Shown: positions 32,997-41,875, counted from the stretch's first letter. The stretch is 64,000 bases of DNA from Bacillota bacterium (GCA_017626845.1 JAGAHX010000024.1:1-64000); one strand, 5' to 3'. Numbers and translations are program-made. The notes: a model not told the origin generated them from the sequence alone.

Positions 32997-33062
32997 AACG
33001 CGGCATGAATTCCGGTAAAACTGTATATCCCATTTAATGTAAATTGTATCCATGTAAATAAA

Positions 33063-33090
33063 TTGCACGGAATCACGCAAATCGTATACA
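33063..33090 (+). promoter_or_regulatory. Promoter of the aconitase-IDH-citrate lyase operon
   Basis: TTGCAC at 33063-33068 and TATACA at 33085-33090 are spaced by 16 bp. Transcription would begin near 33097, right at the foot of the hairpin at 33096-33136. Confidence 0.6.
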
Positions 33091-33095
33091 ATTTC

Positions 33096-33141
33096 TGCCC
33101 GTAGTGATATACTGTAAGAGCACAGAACTACGGGCATTTTT
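33096..33141 (+). terminator. Leader hairpin with T-run: attenuator or terminator before the aconitase gene
   Basis: TGCCCGTAGT (33096-33105) and ACTACGGGCA (33127-33136) are perfect 10-bp arms around a 21-base loop, followed by five T. It lies between the predicted promoter and the coding start at 33179. It could end read-through from the fusion gene upstream, or act on the operon's own leader. Confidence 0.65.
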
Positions 33142-33178
33142 ATGCCTTCGCTATAGTAAAAAAGAAAAGGAGAGACAA

Positions 33179-35416
33179 ATGATCCAGCTGCATGAACAGG
33201 GCGTCTTCCTCGTAGACGGCAAGCCTTGCGATCAGGGCTTAGAACCGAAGGAAGAGGCCAAGAAGAAGACCATCGCTTACGGTATTCTTCAGGCTCACAA
33301 CAGATCGGAAGATCCGGAGAAACTGCAGATCACTTTCGATGCCATGGTTTCCCACGACATTACCTATGTCGGGATCATCCAGACAGCAAGAGGCTCCGGC
33401 CTGAAAGAATTCCCCATGCCGTACGCTATGACCAACTGCCACAATTCCCTTTGTGCAGTAGGCGGAACGATCAACGAAGACGACCACGTGTTCGGACTTT
33501 CCGCGGCCAAGAAGTACGGCGGTATTTATGTTCCGGCCAATATGTCGGTCATTCACTCCTATGCGAGAGAGGAAATGGCTAAGTGCGGCGCCATGATCCT
33601 CGGCTCCGACTCCCATACCCGCTACGGCGCTCTGGGCACCATGGCTGTCGGCGAAGGCGGCCCCGAGCTCGTAAAACAGCTTCTGAAGAACACCTGGGAC
33701 CTCAACTATCCCGAAGTCGTTCTCGTGTATCTCACCGGTAAGCCCAGAAAGGGCATCGGCCCCCACGACGTGGCCATCTCCCTGGTAAAGGCCACCTTTG
33801 CCAACGGTTTCGTCAAGAACAAGGTGCTGGAATTCGCAGGCCCGGGCCTCAAGTACCTGCCCATCGATTTCCGCAACGGCATCGACGTTATGACCACCGA
33901 GACCACTTGCGTCTCCTCCATCTGGGAGACCGACGAGATCACCGAAGGCTTCTTCAAGGCGCACCAGAGACCAGACGATTACAAGAAGCTGCAGGCAGGC
34001 AACGGCGCGTACTACGATTCCATGATCACCATCGATCTCGACAAGCAGGAATCCATGATCGCGCTGCCGTTCCATCCCTCCAACGCCTACACCATCCACG
34101 AATTCCAGGCCAACGCCAAGGAGATCCTGGCCGGCGTCGAGGCGGAAGCTGCCAAGAAGTTCCCGAAGGCTCACATGGATCTGCAGTCCAAGGTCCACGA
34201 GGACGGCGTCTATGCCGAGCAGGGCATCATCGCCGGCTGCTCTGGCGGCATGTTCGACTCCATCGACGAGGCAAGCTGCATCCTGAAGGACAAGAGCACC
34301 GGCAACAGCTACTTCTCCATGAGCGTCTATCCCACCAGCGTTCCCGTATCCCTGGAACTCACGAAGATCGGCGCCACCCAGACCCTGATGGAAGCAGGCG
34401 TCGTCATCAAGCCGTCCTTCTGCGGACCGTGCTTCGGTGCCGGCGACGTACCCGCCAACAACGGTCTGTCCCTGCGCCACACCACGAGAAACTTCCCCAA
34501 CAGAGAAGGTTCCAAGCCCGGTGAAGGCCAGATCTCCGGCGTCGCTCTGATGGATGCCCGCTCCATCGCTGCCACCGCAGCCAACGGCGGACGCATCACC
34601 GCTGCGACGGACATCGACTACGAATACACACCCCACGAATATCACTTCGACAAGGAAGTCTACAACAAGAGACTGTACTACGGCTTCGGCAAGGCCGATC
34701 CCTCCGTGGAACTCATCCTCGGACCGAACATCACCGACTGGCCGAAGATGTATGCGCTCACCGACAACATCATGCTCAAGCTGGCGGCGGTCATCCACGA
34801 TCCTGTGACCACCACGGACGAACTCATCCCCTCCGGCGAAACGAGCTCCCTGCGGTCCAACCCGCTCAAGCTCTCCGAATACGCGCTGTCCAGACGCTGC
34901 CCCGAATACGTCGGCAAGTCCAAGGCCATCGCGGCTCAGGAGAAGGCGAGAAGAGAGGGCGGCGACGTAACGGCTCTCAAGGAAGCGCTGGCCAAGGTCG
35001 GTGACGCCGACGAGCTGCTGAAGAACACCCAGTTCGGCTCCTGCGTCTTCGCCAACAAGCCCGGCGACGGTTCCGCCAGAGAACAGGCTGCGTCCTGCCA
35101 GAAGGTGCTGGGCGGCTTCGCCAACATCTGCTACGAGTTCGCCACCAAGCGCTACCGCAGCAACTGCATCAACTGGGGCATCCTGCCGTTCACCATCGAT
35201 CCGGAGACCAAGTTCGATTACGAAGAAGACGACTACGTATTCGTACCCGGCATCCGCAAGGCTGTGGCCGAAGGCATCGAGGACATTCCCGCCAAGGTCA
35301 TCTGCAAGGACGGCGTCAAGGACATCATGCTCCACATCAAGGGTCTCACCGAAGACGAAAAGACCATCATCCTGGAAGGCTGCCTCATGAACTTCTACGC
35401 AGCCAAGCTGAAGTAA
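33179..35416 (+). CDS. Aconitase-superfamily hydratase (probable aconitate hydratase)
   Basis: This 745-residue cytosolic iron-sulfur enzyme is expected to interconvert citrate and isocitrate. Iron-sulfur cluster ligands are visible as C354 (I-A-G-C-S-G-G) and C415/C418 (F-C-G-P-C-F-G-A-G). Substrate-side motifs include S-D-S-H-T-R-Y-G-A and the C-terminal swivel domain with S-N-C-I-N-W-G. The single-chain length is close to mitochondrial-type aconitase and to the less-studied YbhJ-like hydratases, so another hydroxyacid is possible. Isocitrate dehydrogenase and citrate lyase in the same operon strongly favour citrate/isocitrate. The ATG at 33179 follows AAGGAGAGA. Confidence 0.85.
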   Translation: MIQLHEQGVFLVDGKPCDQGLEPKEEAKKKTIAYGILQAHNRSEDPEKLQITFDAMVSHDITYVGIIQTARGSGLKEFPMPYAMTNCHNSLCAVGGTINEDDHVFGLSAAKKYGGIYVPANMSVIHSYAREEMAKCGAMILGSDSHTRYGALGTMAVGEGGPELVKQLLKNTWDLNYPEVVLVYLTGKPRKGIGPHDVAISLVKATFANGFVKNKVLEFAGPGLKYLPIDFRNGIDVMTTETTCVSSIWETDEITEGFFKAHQRPDDYKKLQAGNGAYYDSMITIDLDKQESMIALPFHPSNAYTIHEFQANAKEILAGVEAEAAKKFPKAHMDLQSKVHEDGVYAEQGIIAGCSGGMFDSIDEASCILKDKSTGNSYFSMSVYPTSVPVSLELTKIGATQTLMEAGVVIKPSFCGPCFGAGDVPANNGLSLRHTTRNFPNREGSKPGEGQISGVALMDARSIAATAANGGRITAATDIDYEYTPHEYHFDKEVYNKRLYYGFGKADPSVELILGPNITDWPKMYALTDNIMLKLAAVIHDPVTTTDELIPSGETSSLRSNPLKLSEYALSRRCPEYVGKSKAIAAQEKARREGGDVTALKEALAKVGDADELLKNTQFGSCVFANKPGDGSAREQAASCQKVLGGFANICYEFATKRYRSNCINWGILPFTIDPETKFDYEEDDYVFVPGIRKAVAEGIEDIPAKVICKDGVKDIMLHIKGLTEDEKTIILEGCLMNFYAAKLK

Positions 35417-35443
35417 TTTTCTGAGCGAGGAGGTAATATCCCA

Positions 35444-36658
35444 ATGGAAAAGATCAAAATGACGACTCCGCTGGTCGAAATGGACGGCGACGAAATGACC
35501 CGGATCATCTGGAAGATGATCAAGGACGAACTGCTCGAACCCTTCGTGGACCTGAAGACCGAATACTACGATCTGGGCCTGATGGAAAGAGACAAGACGA
35601 AGGATCAGATCACCAAGGATGCAGCCAACGCCTGCAGAAAGTACGGCGTCGGCGTCAAGTGCGCCACCATCACCCCCAACGCCCAGAGAATGACCGAATA
35701 CAACCTCACCGAGATGTGGAAGAGCCCCAACGGCACCATCCGTGCCATCATGGACGGCACCGTGTTCCGCGCTCCCATCCTGGTAGACTTCATCAAGCCG
35801 GTCGTCAAGAACTGGAAAAAGCCCATCACCATCGCACGTCATGCCTACGGCGACATCTATAAGGCGGTAGACTACAGAGTTCCTGAAAAGGGCCAGGCTA
35901 AGATCTCCTTCAAGGGCGAATCCGGCGAGGAATGGGAATCCGTCGTTTACGACTTCGAGTGCCCGGGCGTGCTGCAGGGTCTGTACAACAAGGATTCCTC
36001 CATCGAATCCTTCGCCCACAGCTGCTTCAAGTATGCCATCAACACCAAGCAGAGCCTGTGGTTCTCCACCAAGGACACCATCTGCAAGAAGTACGACGGC
36101 CAGTTCAAGGCGATCTTCCAGCAGGTCTACGAAGAGCACTACAAGGAAGAGTTCGAAAAGCTGGGTCTGGAATACTTCTACACCCTGATCGACGACGCCA
36201 TTGCACGGGTCATCCGCAGCGAAGGCGGCTACATCTGGGCTTGCAAGAACTACGACGGCGACGTCATGAGCGACATGGTCTCCACCGCCTTCGGTTCTCT
36301 GGCCATGATGACCTCCGTGCTGTGCAGCCCGGACGGCAAGTTCGAGTACGAAGCGGCCCACGGCACCGTCACCCGCCACTACTACAAGTACAAGGAGACT
36401 GGCGAGATGACCTCCACCAACCCCATGGCGACGATCTTCGCCTGGAGCGGCGCACTGCGTAAGCGCGGCGAGATGGACGGCCTGGCCGATCTGCAGAACT
36501 TCGCGGATCAGCTGGAAGGCGCCTGCTTCGACACCCTGTACAGCGGCATCATGACGAAGGACCTGGTGGGTCTGGCAGAAGGCATCGACGCCAAGGCCGT
36601 TACCACCGACAAGTTCATCGCAGAGATCAGAAAGAATCTCGAAAAGAGACTCGCATAA
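35444..36658 (+). CDS. icd: Isocitrate dehydrogenase, NADP-dependent, eukaryotic-type
   Basis: This 404-residue homodimeric-type enzyme catalyses oxidative decarboxylation of isocitrate to 2-oxoglutarate, or the reverse carboxylation. It has the subfamily II start V-E-M-D-G-D-E-M-T-R-I-I-W and the substrate loop S-P-N-G-T-I-R. The metal-binding Y-T-L-I-D-D-A-I-A-R and G-D-V-M-S-D-M and the coenzyme region H-G-T-V-T-R-H-Y follow. These identify the class found in eukaryotes and some anaerobes rather than the E. coli class. It lies 27 bases after the aconitase with an AGGAGG site. CitD follows by 11 bases. Confidence 0.92.
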   Translation: MEKIKMTTPLVEMDGDEMTRIIWKMIKDELLEPFVDLKTEYYDLGLMERDKTKDQITKDAANACRKYGVGVKCATITPNAQRMTEYNLTEMWKSPNGTIRAIMDGTVFRAPILVDFIKPVVKNWKKPITIARHAYGDIYKAVDYRVPEKGQAKISFKGESGEEWESVVYDFECPGVLQGLYNKDSSIESFAHSCFKYAINTKQSLWFSTKDTICKKYDGQFKAIFQQVYEEHYKEEFEKLGLEYFYTLIDDAIARVIRSEGGYIWACKNYDGDVMSDMVSTAFGSLAMMTSVLCSPDGKFEYEAAHGTVTRHYYKYKETGEMTSTNPMATIFAWSGALRKRGEMDGLADLQNFADQLEGACFDTLYSGIMTKDLVGLAEGIDAKAVTTDKFIAEIRKNLEKRLA

Positions 36659-36669
36659 GGAGAAGTTTC

Positions 36670-36963
36670 ATGAAATTGATTCATAAAGCGATGGCCGGCA
36701 CCATGGAGTCTTCGGACATCATGGTCACCATCGAACCGAAAGAAGAGGGCGGCATCCAGCTGGAACTCACCAGCTCCGTGATGCAGCAGTTCGGCCGGCA
36801 GATCGAGGCGGTCATCCGGGAGACCCTGAAGGGCCTGGGCGTGGAGAACGCAATGGTGACCGCAGCAGACAAGGGCGCCCTGGACTGCACCATCAAGGCA
36901 AGAGTCAACTGCGCGGCGTTCCGTGCAGCGGACAGCGAAGAGTACGTATGGGAGGCGAAATAA
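36670..36963 (+). CDS. citD: Citrate lyase acyl carrier protein (gamma subunit)
   Basis: The 97-residue protein carries the phosphoribosyl-dephospho-CoA prosthetic group of citrate lyase. The attachment Ser is S14 in A-G-T-M-E-S-S-D, matching the position in known CitD proteins. A V-E-N-A-M-V and D-K-G-A-L-D-C-T-I-K-A-R-V segment completes the fold. Length is normal. Its loading enzymes are probably the CitXG fusion at 44251. It lies between icd and citE with tight spacing. Confidence 0.93.
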   Translation: MKLIHKAMAGTMESSDIMVTIEPKEEGGIQLELTSSVMQQFGRQIEAVIRETLKGLGVENAMVTAADKGALDCTIKARVNCAAFRAADSEEYVWEAK

Positions 36964-36964
36964 C

Positions 36965-37861
36965 ATGAGAGAAAAGAAACGCCTCAGAAGATCCATGATG
37001 TTCGTGCCCGGCAACAACCCCGGCATGATCCGCGACTGCCACATCTACGGCTCCGACTCCGTGATGTTCGACCTGGAAGACTCCGTCTCCATCATGGAGA
37101 AGGATGCGGCCAGATTCCTGGTCTACCAGGCGCTGCACGACCTGAAGTACGGCAAGAAGGAGCTGGTCGTCCGCATTAACGACCTGAATTCCGGCCTGGG
37201 CGTAAAGGACCTGGAAGCCATCGTAAGAGCCGGCGTCCACGTGGTAAGACTGCCGAAGACCGACTCCGCCCAGGACGTGATCGACTGCGAAAAGGAGATC
37301 GCCCGCATCGAAGAGCAGGCCGGCATTCCCGTAGGCACCACCCTGATGATGGCTGCCATCGAGAGCGCCAACGGCGTGCTGAACGCCAGAGAGATCGCCC
37401 ACGCGTCCGACCGTCTGATCGGTATCGCCCTGGGCGCGGAAGACTACGTAACGGACCTGAAGACCACGAGAAGCGACGGCATCGAGCTGCTGTTCGCCCG
37501 CTGCATGATCCTGAACGCAGCCAGATCCGCCGGCATCGACGCGCTGGATACGGTCTACTCCGACGTCAACAACGAAGAGGGCTTCATCGCGGAAGCGACC
37601 CTCATCAAGAAGCTGGGCTTCGATGGCAAGTCCGTCATCAACCCGCGCCAGATCGAGCCGCTGCACAAGGTTTTCATGCCCAGCGAAAAGGACCTGAAGA
37701 AGGCCCAGGCGGTCATGGGTGCCTACGAAGAAGCGATGGCCAAGGGTTCCGGCGTCGTTGCCCTCAACGGCAAGATGATCGACAAGCCCGTCGTCATCCG
37801 CGCGCAGAGACTGCTGGAGCTCAACGAGCTGGCAGGCGTCAGAGAAGTGGAGGAGATTTAA
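36965..37861 (+). CDS. citE: Citrate lyase beta subunit
   Basis: The 298-residue TIM-barrel protein of the HpcH/HpaI-CitE family cleaves the citryl-thioester to oxaloacetate and acetyl-carrier. It has R-S-M-M-F-V-P-G-N-N-P near the start, D-L-E-D-S-V for magnesium binding, A-A-I-E-S-A-N-G with the acidic ligand, and G-A-E-D-Y-V. The ATG at 36965 begins one base after the citD stop codon; the ribosome site lies in the citD end (GGAGGCG). It is followed after one base by citF. Confidence 0.93.
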   Translation: MREKKRLRRSMMFVPGNNPGMIRDCHIYGSDSVMFDLEDSVSIMEKDAARFLVYQALHDLKYGKKELVVRINDLNSGLGVKDLEAIVRAGVHVVRLPKTDSAQDVIDCEKEIARIEEQAGIPVGTTLMMAAIESANGVLNAREIAHASDRLIGIALGAEDYVTDLKTTRSDGIELLFARCMILNAARSAGIDALDTVYSDVNNEEGFIAEATLIKKLGFDGKSVINPRQIEPLHKVFMPSEKDLKKAQAVMGAYEEAMAKGSGVVALNGKMIDKPVVIRAQRLLELNELAGVREVEEI

Positions 37862-37862
37862 G

Positions 37863-39401
37863 ATGGCAGAAAAGAGTTTTGATTTTGCACAGATCCCTCA
37901 CATCGCAGAGATCGCCTGCAACGGAGAATTCAAGGCGGCAAAGGCACGCAACACCGCCACCTTCGCCGAGAAGTTCGAGCATAAGAACAAGGTCGTCGAC
38001 AGCCTGGAGGAAGCCATTAAGCTCTCCGGCTTAAAGGACGGCGACACCATCAGCTTCCACCATCATTTCCGCAACGGCGACCACATCATCAACCAGGTCG
38101 TCGACAAACTGGCGGAGATGGGCTTTAAGAACCTGACCCTGGCATCCAGCTCCCTGGCTGCGGTCCACGCCCCCCTGATCGAACACATCAAGGCCGGCGT
38201 CATCACCCACATCGAGACCTCCGGCATGCGGGGCGAACTGGCAGAGGCCGTTTCCCGCGGCCTGATGGACTTCCCTGTGGTGTTCCGCTCCCACGGCGGA
38301 AGAGGCGAGGCGGTCACCTCCGGCGAGCTCCACATCAACGTGGCGTTCCTGGGCGCTCCGTCCTGCGACCCCTTCGGCAATGCCAACGGCTACAGCAGAG
38401 ATGACGAGGATTCCATCATGTGCGGCTCCATGGGCTACGCCCGTCCGGACGCCCACATGGCGGATACCACCATCATCATCACGAACAACCTGGTGAAGTT
38501 CCCGAACACGCCTTGCGCCATCCCCGAATCCGACGTGGATTACGTGGTGGTCGTGGACGACATCGGCGATCCCAAGGGCATCATGAGCGGCGCCACCCGC
38601 TACACGAAGAACCCGAAGGAGCTCATCATCGCAAAGACTGCGGCGGAAGTTGTCAAGGCTGCCGGCTACGTCTACGACGGATTCTCCATGCAGATGGGTT
38701 CCGGCGGCGCTTCCCTGGCCACGGCCAGATACCTGCGCCAGATGATGATCGACGAAGGCATCAAGTGCCGGTTCGCGCTGGGCGGCATCACCGGCCAGAT
38801 CACGGCCATGCACGAGGAGGGCCTCATCGAGAAGGTTCTGGACGTGCAGTCCTTCGACCTGGACGCTGCCAAGTCCTTAAAGCACAACCACTTCCATCAG
38901 CAGATCGATGCGCCGACCTACGCTTCCTACAGAAGGGAAGCGGCCGTCAACCAGCTGGACTTCGTCATCCTGTCCGCTCTTGAAGTGGATACGGACTTCA
39001 ACGTCAACGTCCTTACCGGTTCTGACGGGGTCATCCGCGGCGCCATCGGCGGCCATCCCGACACCGCAGAGGGTGCGGCTCTGTCCGTCATCGTCTGCCC
39101 GCTCACGAGAGGCCGCATTCCCTGCGTGGTTCCCAAGGTCAACACCGTCGTGACCCCGGGCAGCGTCGTGGACGTGGTCATTACGGACCAGGGCGTGGCT
39201 GTGAACCCGAACAGACCGGAGGTTGCCGAAAAGCTCGTCGCTGCCGGCATTCCCGTGGTCTCCATCGAGAGCCTGGCGGAGCGCGCAGAGCACATCGTCG
39301 GCAAGCCCGATCCCATCAAGTTCAAGGATAAGATCGTAGCCGTCGTCATGTACCGCGACAACACCGTCATCGACGTCGTAAGACAGATCGACGAGGACTA
39401 A
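37863..39401 (+). CDS. citF: Citrate lyase alpha subunit (citrate CoA-transferase)
   Basis: The 512-residue subunit exchanges acetyl for citryl on the CitD carrier. It shows S-F-H-H-H-F-R-N-G-D near 60, G-M-R-G-E-L, a long CoA-transferase-like body with G-A-P-S-C-D-P-F-G-N-A-N-G, and the C-terminal V-N-P-N-R-P-E region. Length is typical of CitF. It is the last gene of the operon; a hairpin terminator follows within 20 bases. The citrate lyase ligase CitC and a citrate transporter are not in the window. Confidence 0.93.
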   Translation: MAEKSFDFAQIPHIAEIACNGEFKAAKARNTATFAEKFEHKNKVVDSLEEAIKLSGLKDGDTISFHHHFRNGDHIINQVVDKLAEMGFKNLTLASSSLAAVHAPLIEHIKAGVITHIETSGMRGELAEAVSRGLMDFPVVFRSHGGRGEAVTSGELHINVAFLGAPSCDPFGNANGYSRDDEDSIMCGSMGYARPDAHMADTTIIITNNLVKFPNTPCAIPESDVDYVVVVDDIGDPKGIMSGATRYTKNPKELIIAKTAAEVVKAAGYVYDGFSMQMGSGGASLATARYLRQMMIDEGIKCRFALGGITGQITAMHEEGLIEKVLDVQSFDLDAAKSLKHNHFHQQIDAPTYASYRREAAVNQLDFVILSALEVDTDFNVNVLTGSDGVIRGAIGGHPDTAEGAALSVIVCPLTRGRIPCVVPKVNTVVTPGSVVDVVITDQGVAVNPNRPEVAEKLVAAGIPVVSIESLAERAEHIVGKPDPIKFKDKIVAVVMYRDNTVIDVVRQIDED

Positions 39402-39418
39402 GGCTGAAAGAGCAAAGA

Positions 39419-39453
39419 AAAAAGAGGGTGCCTGCGAGGGCATCCTCTTTTTT
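39419..39453 (+). terminator. Terminator after citF
   Basis: AAAGAGGGTGCC pairs with GGCATCCTCTTT (one G-U pair) around TGCGAG, followed by T6. It lies 18 bases after the citF stop. Confidence 0.9.
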
Positions 39454-39460
39454 GGTGCAG

Positions 39461-39488
39461 TTGACATTTCCCGTCTCTTTGCTAAACT
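39461..39488 (+). promoter_or_regulatory. Promoter of the small-membrane-protein/ECF locus
   Basis: A perfect -35 TTGACA (39461-39466) and TAAACT (39483-39488) are spaced by 16 bp, 30 bases before the small ORF at 39518. Confidence 0.75.
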
Positions 39489-39517
39489 GCAGATAACGAG
39501 AACTTGGAAGGAAAACG

Positions 39518-39697
39518 ATGAAAAACGACAAGATCAGAAAGGCGTTAAACATCCTGCTTGCCATTGCAGTGTTCGGGGCCTGGGGACAGATGGTGTTCTC
39601 CGGCGGCGGCACACTGGGGGATTCGGGCCTGAGCGGCCTGATCGCCGTCTCTCTGGGACTGGGATGGATCTTTCGGAAAGCGAGGCTTGGCAGATGA
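39518..39697 (+). CDS. Small two-helix membrane protein, hypothetical
   Basis: The 59-residue protein starts M-K-N-D-K-I-R-K-A and has hydrophobic segments at about 9-29 and 37-53 and a basic C-terminus (F-R-K-A-R-L-G-R). TTGGAAGGA precedes the ATG at good spacing and a strong promoter lies just upstream. The stop overlaps the next start as ATGA, so it is translationally coupled to the following gene. No family is recognised. It resembles small membrane partners or a fragment of a longer protein family. Confidence 0.6.
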   Translation: MKNDKIRKALNILLAIAVFGAWGQMVFSGGGTLGDSGLSGLIAVSLGLGWIFRKARLGR

Positions 39698-40569
39698 AAC
39701 CAAGGACGAAACAACTGATCGCTGCGGGTGCTGTTTTTGTTCTGCTTTTGTTTGGGACTCGTTTTCTCCCGCGCCGTCTGGACAAGGCGGTCTGGACCCA
39801 TAAGAGCGATCCGAAACATGTTACCATCATCAACTACGATGCAGGCAGACCGCCTGCTGTAGGGGTCACGCTGACAGAAGAACGAAGCGCGGAGGTGATG
39901 GAGCAGCTCGCATCTTTGCACGGCCGGTACTCGGGGACGGAGGCGGAAGTTAGCCCGGAATACGAGAATGCGAATTATCTGATCCGCTTTGAGACCACGG
40001 AACTGGATGAACCGAATTATATCGGCGAAAGCGGATTCGCCGTGGTAGGCAAAAACAACGATCTGACCGTCGGGCTGGATGATGGGAAAACGGCCATCTA
40101 CAAGCTGGGCGAAGCGGATCATCAGGGTCTATGCGATCTCTGCGACTCCTATCTCGATCCGGAGGGGGGATACCCGGGACTTGCGTTCCTGCAGGAGTTC
40201 TTCTCCGTGAAACGGGACGGCCGCTGGAGCATCTGGGAGTCGGCGCTGCTTTCTTCTTATTCCGGGGCAATGGCGGAAGCGATCGAATCCTACCACGAAG
40301 GCCTGGCGCCTTATGTAACGGCAGAGATCCTCAAACGGATCGAACTGGGCCGCTACCTGTCCCGCATGGAGCTCTCCTGCATGGCGGAAGCGCAAAACTG
40401 GCAGATCGTCATCATCCGCATGGACGAAAAGTCCGTACCCGGCAGCTACAACTACTGGGTCGATCTGCAAAGTACGGAAGAGCCCGCCGTTTACAAGACT
40501 TTCTCCGGCAGCTACGTGGTGAACAAAGAAGGCCTGGTGAGCAATTTCTTTATCGATCTGGAAGAATAA
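39694..40569 (+). CDS. Membrane-anchored hypothetical protein
   Basis: The 291-residue protein begins M-K-P-R-T-K-Q, with a membrane segment at about 8-24 and an extracytoplasmic domain of mixed alpha/beta pattern. It contains repeated acidic stretches, and the C-terminus F-S-G-S-Y-V-V-N-K-E-G resembles the end of an NTF2-like or lipoprotein domain. I do not recognise the family. The ATG at 39694 overlaps the stop of the small membrane protein; a longer frame from 39664 is open but lacks a ribosome site. An ECF sigma factor gene follows 68 bases later, so a link to envelope sensing is possible. Confidence 0.65.
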   Translation: MKPRTKQLIAAGAVFVLLLFGTRFLPRRLDKAVWTHKSDPKHVTIINYDAGRPPAVGVTLTEERSAEVMEQLASLHGRYSGTEAEVSPEYENANYLIRFETTELDEPNYIGESGFAVVGKNNDLTVGLDDGKTAIYKLGEADHQGLCDLCDSYLDPEGGYPGLAFLQEFFSVKRDGRWSIWESALLSSYSGAMAEAIESYHEGLAPYVTAEILKRIELGRYLSRMELSCMAEAQNWQIVIIRMDEKSVPGSYNYWVDLQSTEEPAVYKTFSGSYVVNKEGLVSNFFIDLEE

Positions 40570-40637
40570 TTTTCATTCCCATGTCGCATTCCGGCATGGG
40601 AATGCGTATATATGGGTGAAAGGGAAACGATAGCCCC

Positions 40638-41168
40638 ATGCTGCAGCTCTATCTGTCGCTCCTGGATACGCAGGCGGAAAAGGACAAGTTCATAACGCTT
40701 TACGAGTCCTACCGGGACCTGATGTTCTACGTGGCAGGCCGCTACCTGGGCAGCGATGCGGATAAGGAGATCGCGGTGGATGGGGCGCTGCACGTACTTT
40801 TGGGGGTTCTGGATAAGATCGATGACCCGCAGAGCGCCAAAACGAAAAATCTGGTCTGCCTGATCGTAAAGCATAAATGCATAGACCTGCTGCGCCGGAA
40901 GGGCGGCACAGTGGAGGAAGATTGGGAAGCGATCGCAGAGCAGGCTGAGTCAGGGACGGATCCTGTGCAGGGATCCATGGAAAACAGTCTGACGGATGCC
41001 ATCCTGTCCATGAGCGAGACCGGCCGGGAATTTCTGATCCTGCGGTATTACCACGGCTACTCAACGGCGGAGATCGCAGATCTGTTGGGAGTCGGACGAG
41101 ACGCGGCACGGAAAAGACTGGAGCGGGCGAAAGCGGAATTGAAGGGGATCTTGGAGGCGGACCGATGA
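40638..41168 (+). CDS. ECF-type RNA polymerase sigma factor
   Basis: The 176-residue protein has the sigma-70 region 2 pattern near the start (Y-E-S-Y-R-D-L-M-F-Y-V-A-G-R-Y), a short linker, and region 4 with a helix-turn-helix (Y-H-G-Y-S-T-A-E-I-A-D-L-L-G-V-G-R-D-A-A-R-K-R-L). It overlaps the DUF4367 membrane gene by four bases. This is the usual arrangement of an ECF factor with its membrane-bound partner or anti-sigma. Expected targets are envelope genes, perhaps including the M23 peptidase downstream. Confidence 0.87.
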   Translation: MLQLYLSLLDTQAEKDKFITLYESYRDLMFYVAGRYLGSDADKEIAVDGALHVLLGVLDKIDDPQSAKTKNLVCLIVKHKCIDLLRRKGGTVEEDWEAIAEQAESGTDPVQGSMENSLTDAILSMSETGREFLILRYYHGYSTAEIADLLGVGRDAARKRLERAKAELKGILEADR

Positions 41169-41875
41169 GCAAAAAGGAAACGGCGGTCGAACTGACTGCC
41201 GCAGGAAAACTCTATACGTTCTCCGATCTGGCACTGGCCTGCGAAGCTGCGGCTGCAGCCGCAACGGATCTGCCGGACATTCTGCCTGCTGCAAGCGTTT
41301 CCGAAGAGTTTGCTGCGGGGGTGCGGCGGATGCACAGCGCCTACCGCAGAAAGCTGCTGCGGGCAAAGATCCTTCATACGGCAGCGGGCATCGCGCTGGC
41401 GCTGCTGTTTACGTTTTCTGCGGTCATCACGACCAACGCCAATGCCAGGGAAGCGTTCCTCACCTGGTGGACGGCGACCGTTCCTGGCAGCACGGCTTAC
41501 TGGTTCGAATCGGATGCCGGAAAAGCTTCCGGACGGTACGGACTTGGATGGATCCCGGAAGGTATGACGATAACGCAGCAGACAGAAAGCGAGGACTTTG
41601 GCAGCACGGTCTTCGAAGGCGGCGGTCATCTGCTGGTCTTCGAGTATTTCCTTGGCGAAGGAAGCGGTGCTTACCAGGTCTTCGGCGCATCGCAAGGCGT
41701 TCCGGCGGAGATCGGCGGTCTCGCCGGCCGGCTATATGCGGAGGATGGACGGGTCAACCTGATCTGGGCGGACGAAACGAAAGGAGTCGTCTTTACCATC
41801 AGCTCGGATCTGGATGCGCAGACGGTGCTGCGCGCGGCGGAGAGCGTTCGTGAAGGGGGCCCGGAAGGGGAATAA
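41165..41875 (+). CDS. DUF4367 membrane protein, probable anti-sigma/sensor partner
   Basis: The 236-residue protein has a cytoplasmic N-terminus of about 67 residues, one membrane segment at about 68-90, and an exported domain with L-G-W-I-P-E-G-M-T-I, the DUF4367 signature. The C-terminus reads S-S-D-L-D-A-Q-T-V-L-R-A-A-E-S-V, the typical end of this family. DUF4367 proteins are often encoded with ECF sigma factors in Clostridia and are thought to be their membrane regulators. The cytoplasmic part lacks an obvious zinc anti-sigma motif. It overlaps the sigma gene by ATGA. Confidence 0.8.
   Translation: MSKKETAVELTAAGKLYTFSDLALACEAAAAAATDLPDILPAASVSEEFAAGVRRMHSAYRRKLLRAKILHTAAGIALALLFTFSAVITTNANAREAFLTWWTATVPGSTAYWFESDAGKASGRYGLGWIPEGMTITQQTESEDFGSTVFEGGGHLLVFEYFLGEGSGAYQVFGASQGVPAEIGGLAGRLYAEDGRVNLIWADETKGVVFTISSDLDAQTVLRAAESVREGGPEGE

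Noticed and set aside
33239-36379. A 1046-codon open frame on the minus strand
   Set aside because: It lies exactly opposite the aconitase and isocitrate dehydrogenase genes, whose conserved motifs are in the plus frame. It arises from their GC-rich codon pattern and has no family features.
33179-39401. Complete citrate-fermentation operon
   Set aside because: No citC, citrate carrier, oxaloacetate decarboxylase or citAB-type sensor is in the window, so only citDEF and citXG are claimed.
39518-40569. Toxin-antitoxin pair (59-residue membrane peptide plus coupled gene)
   Set aside because: The second protein is a membrane-anchored exported protein with no antitoxin or DNA-binding features; nothing supports a toxin role.
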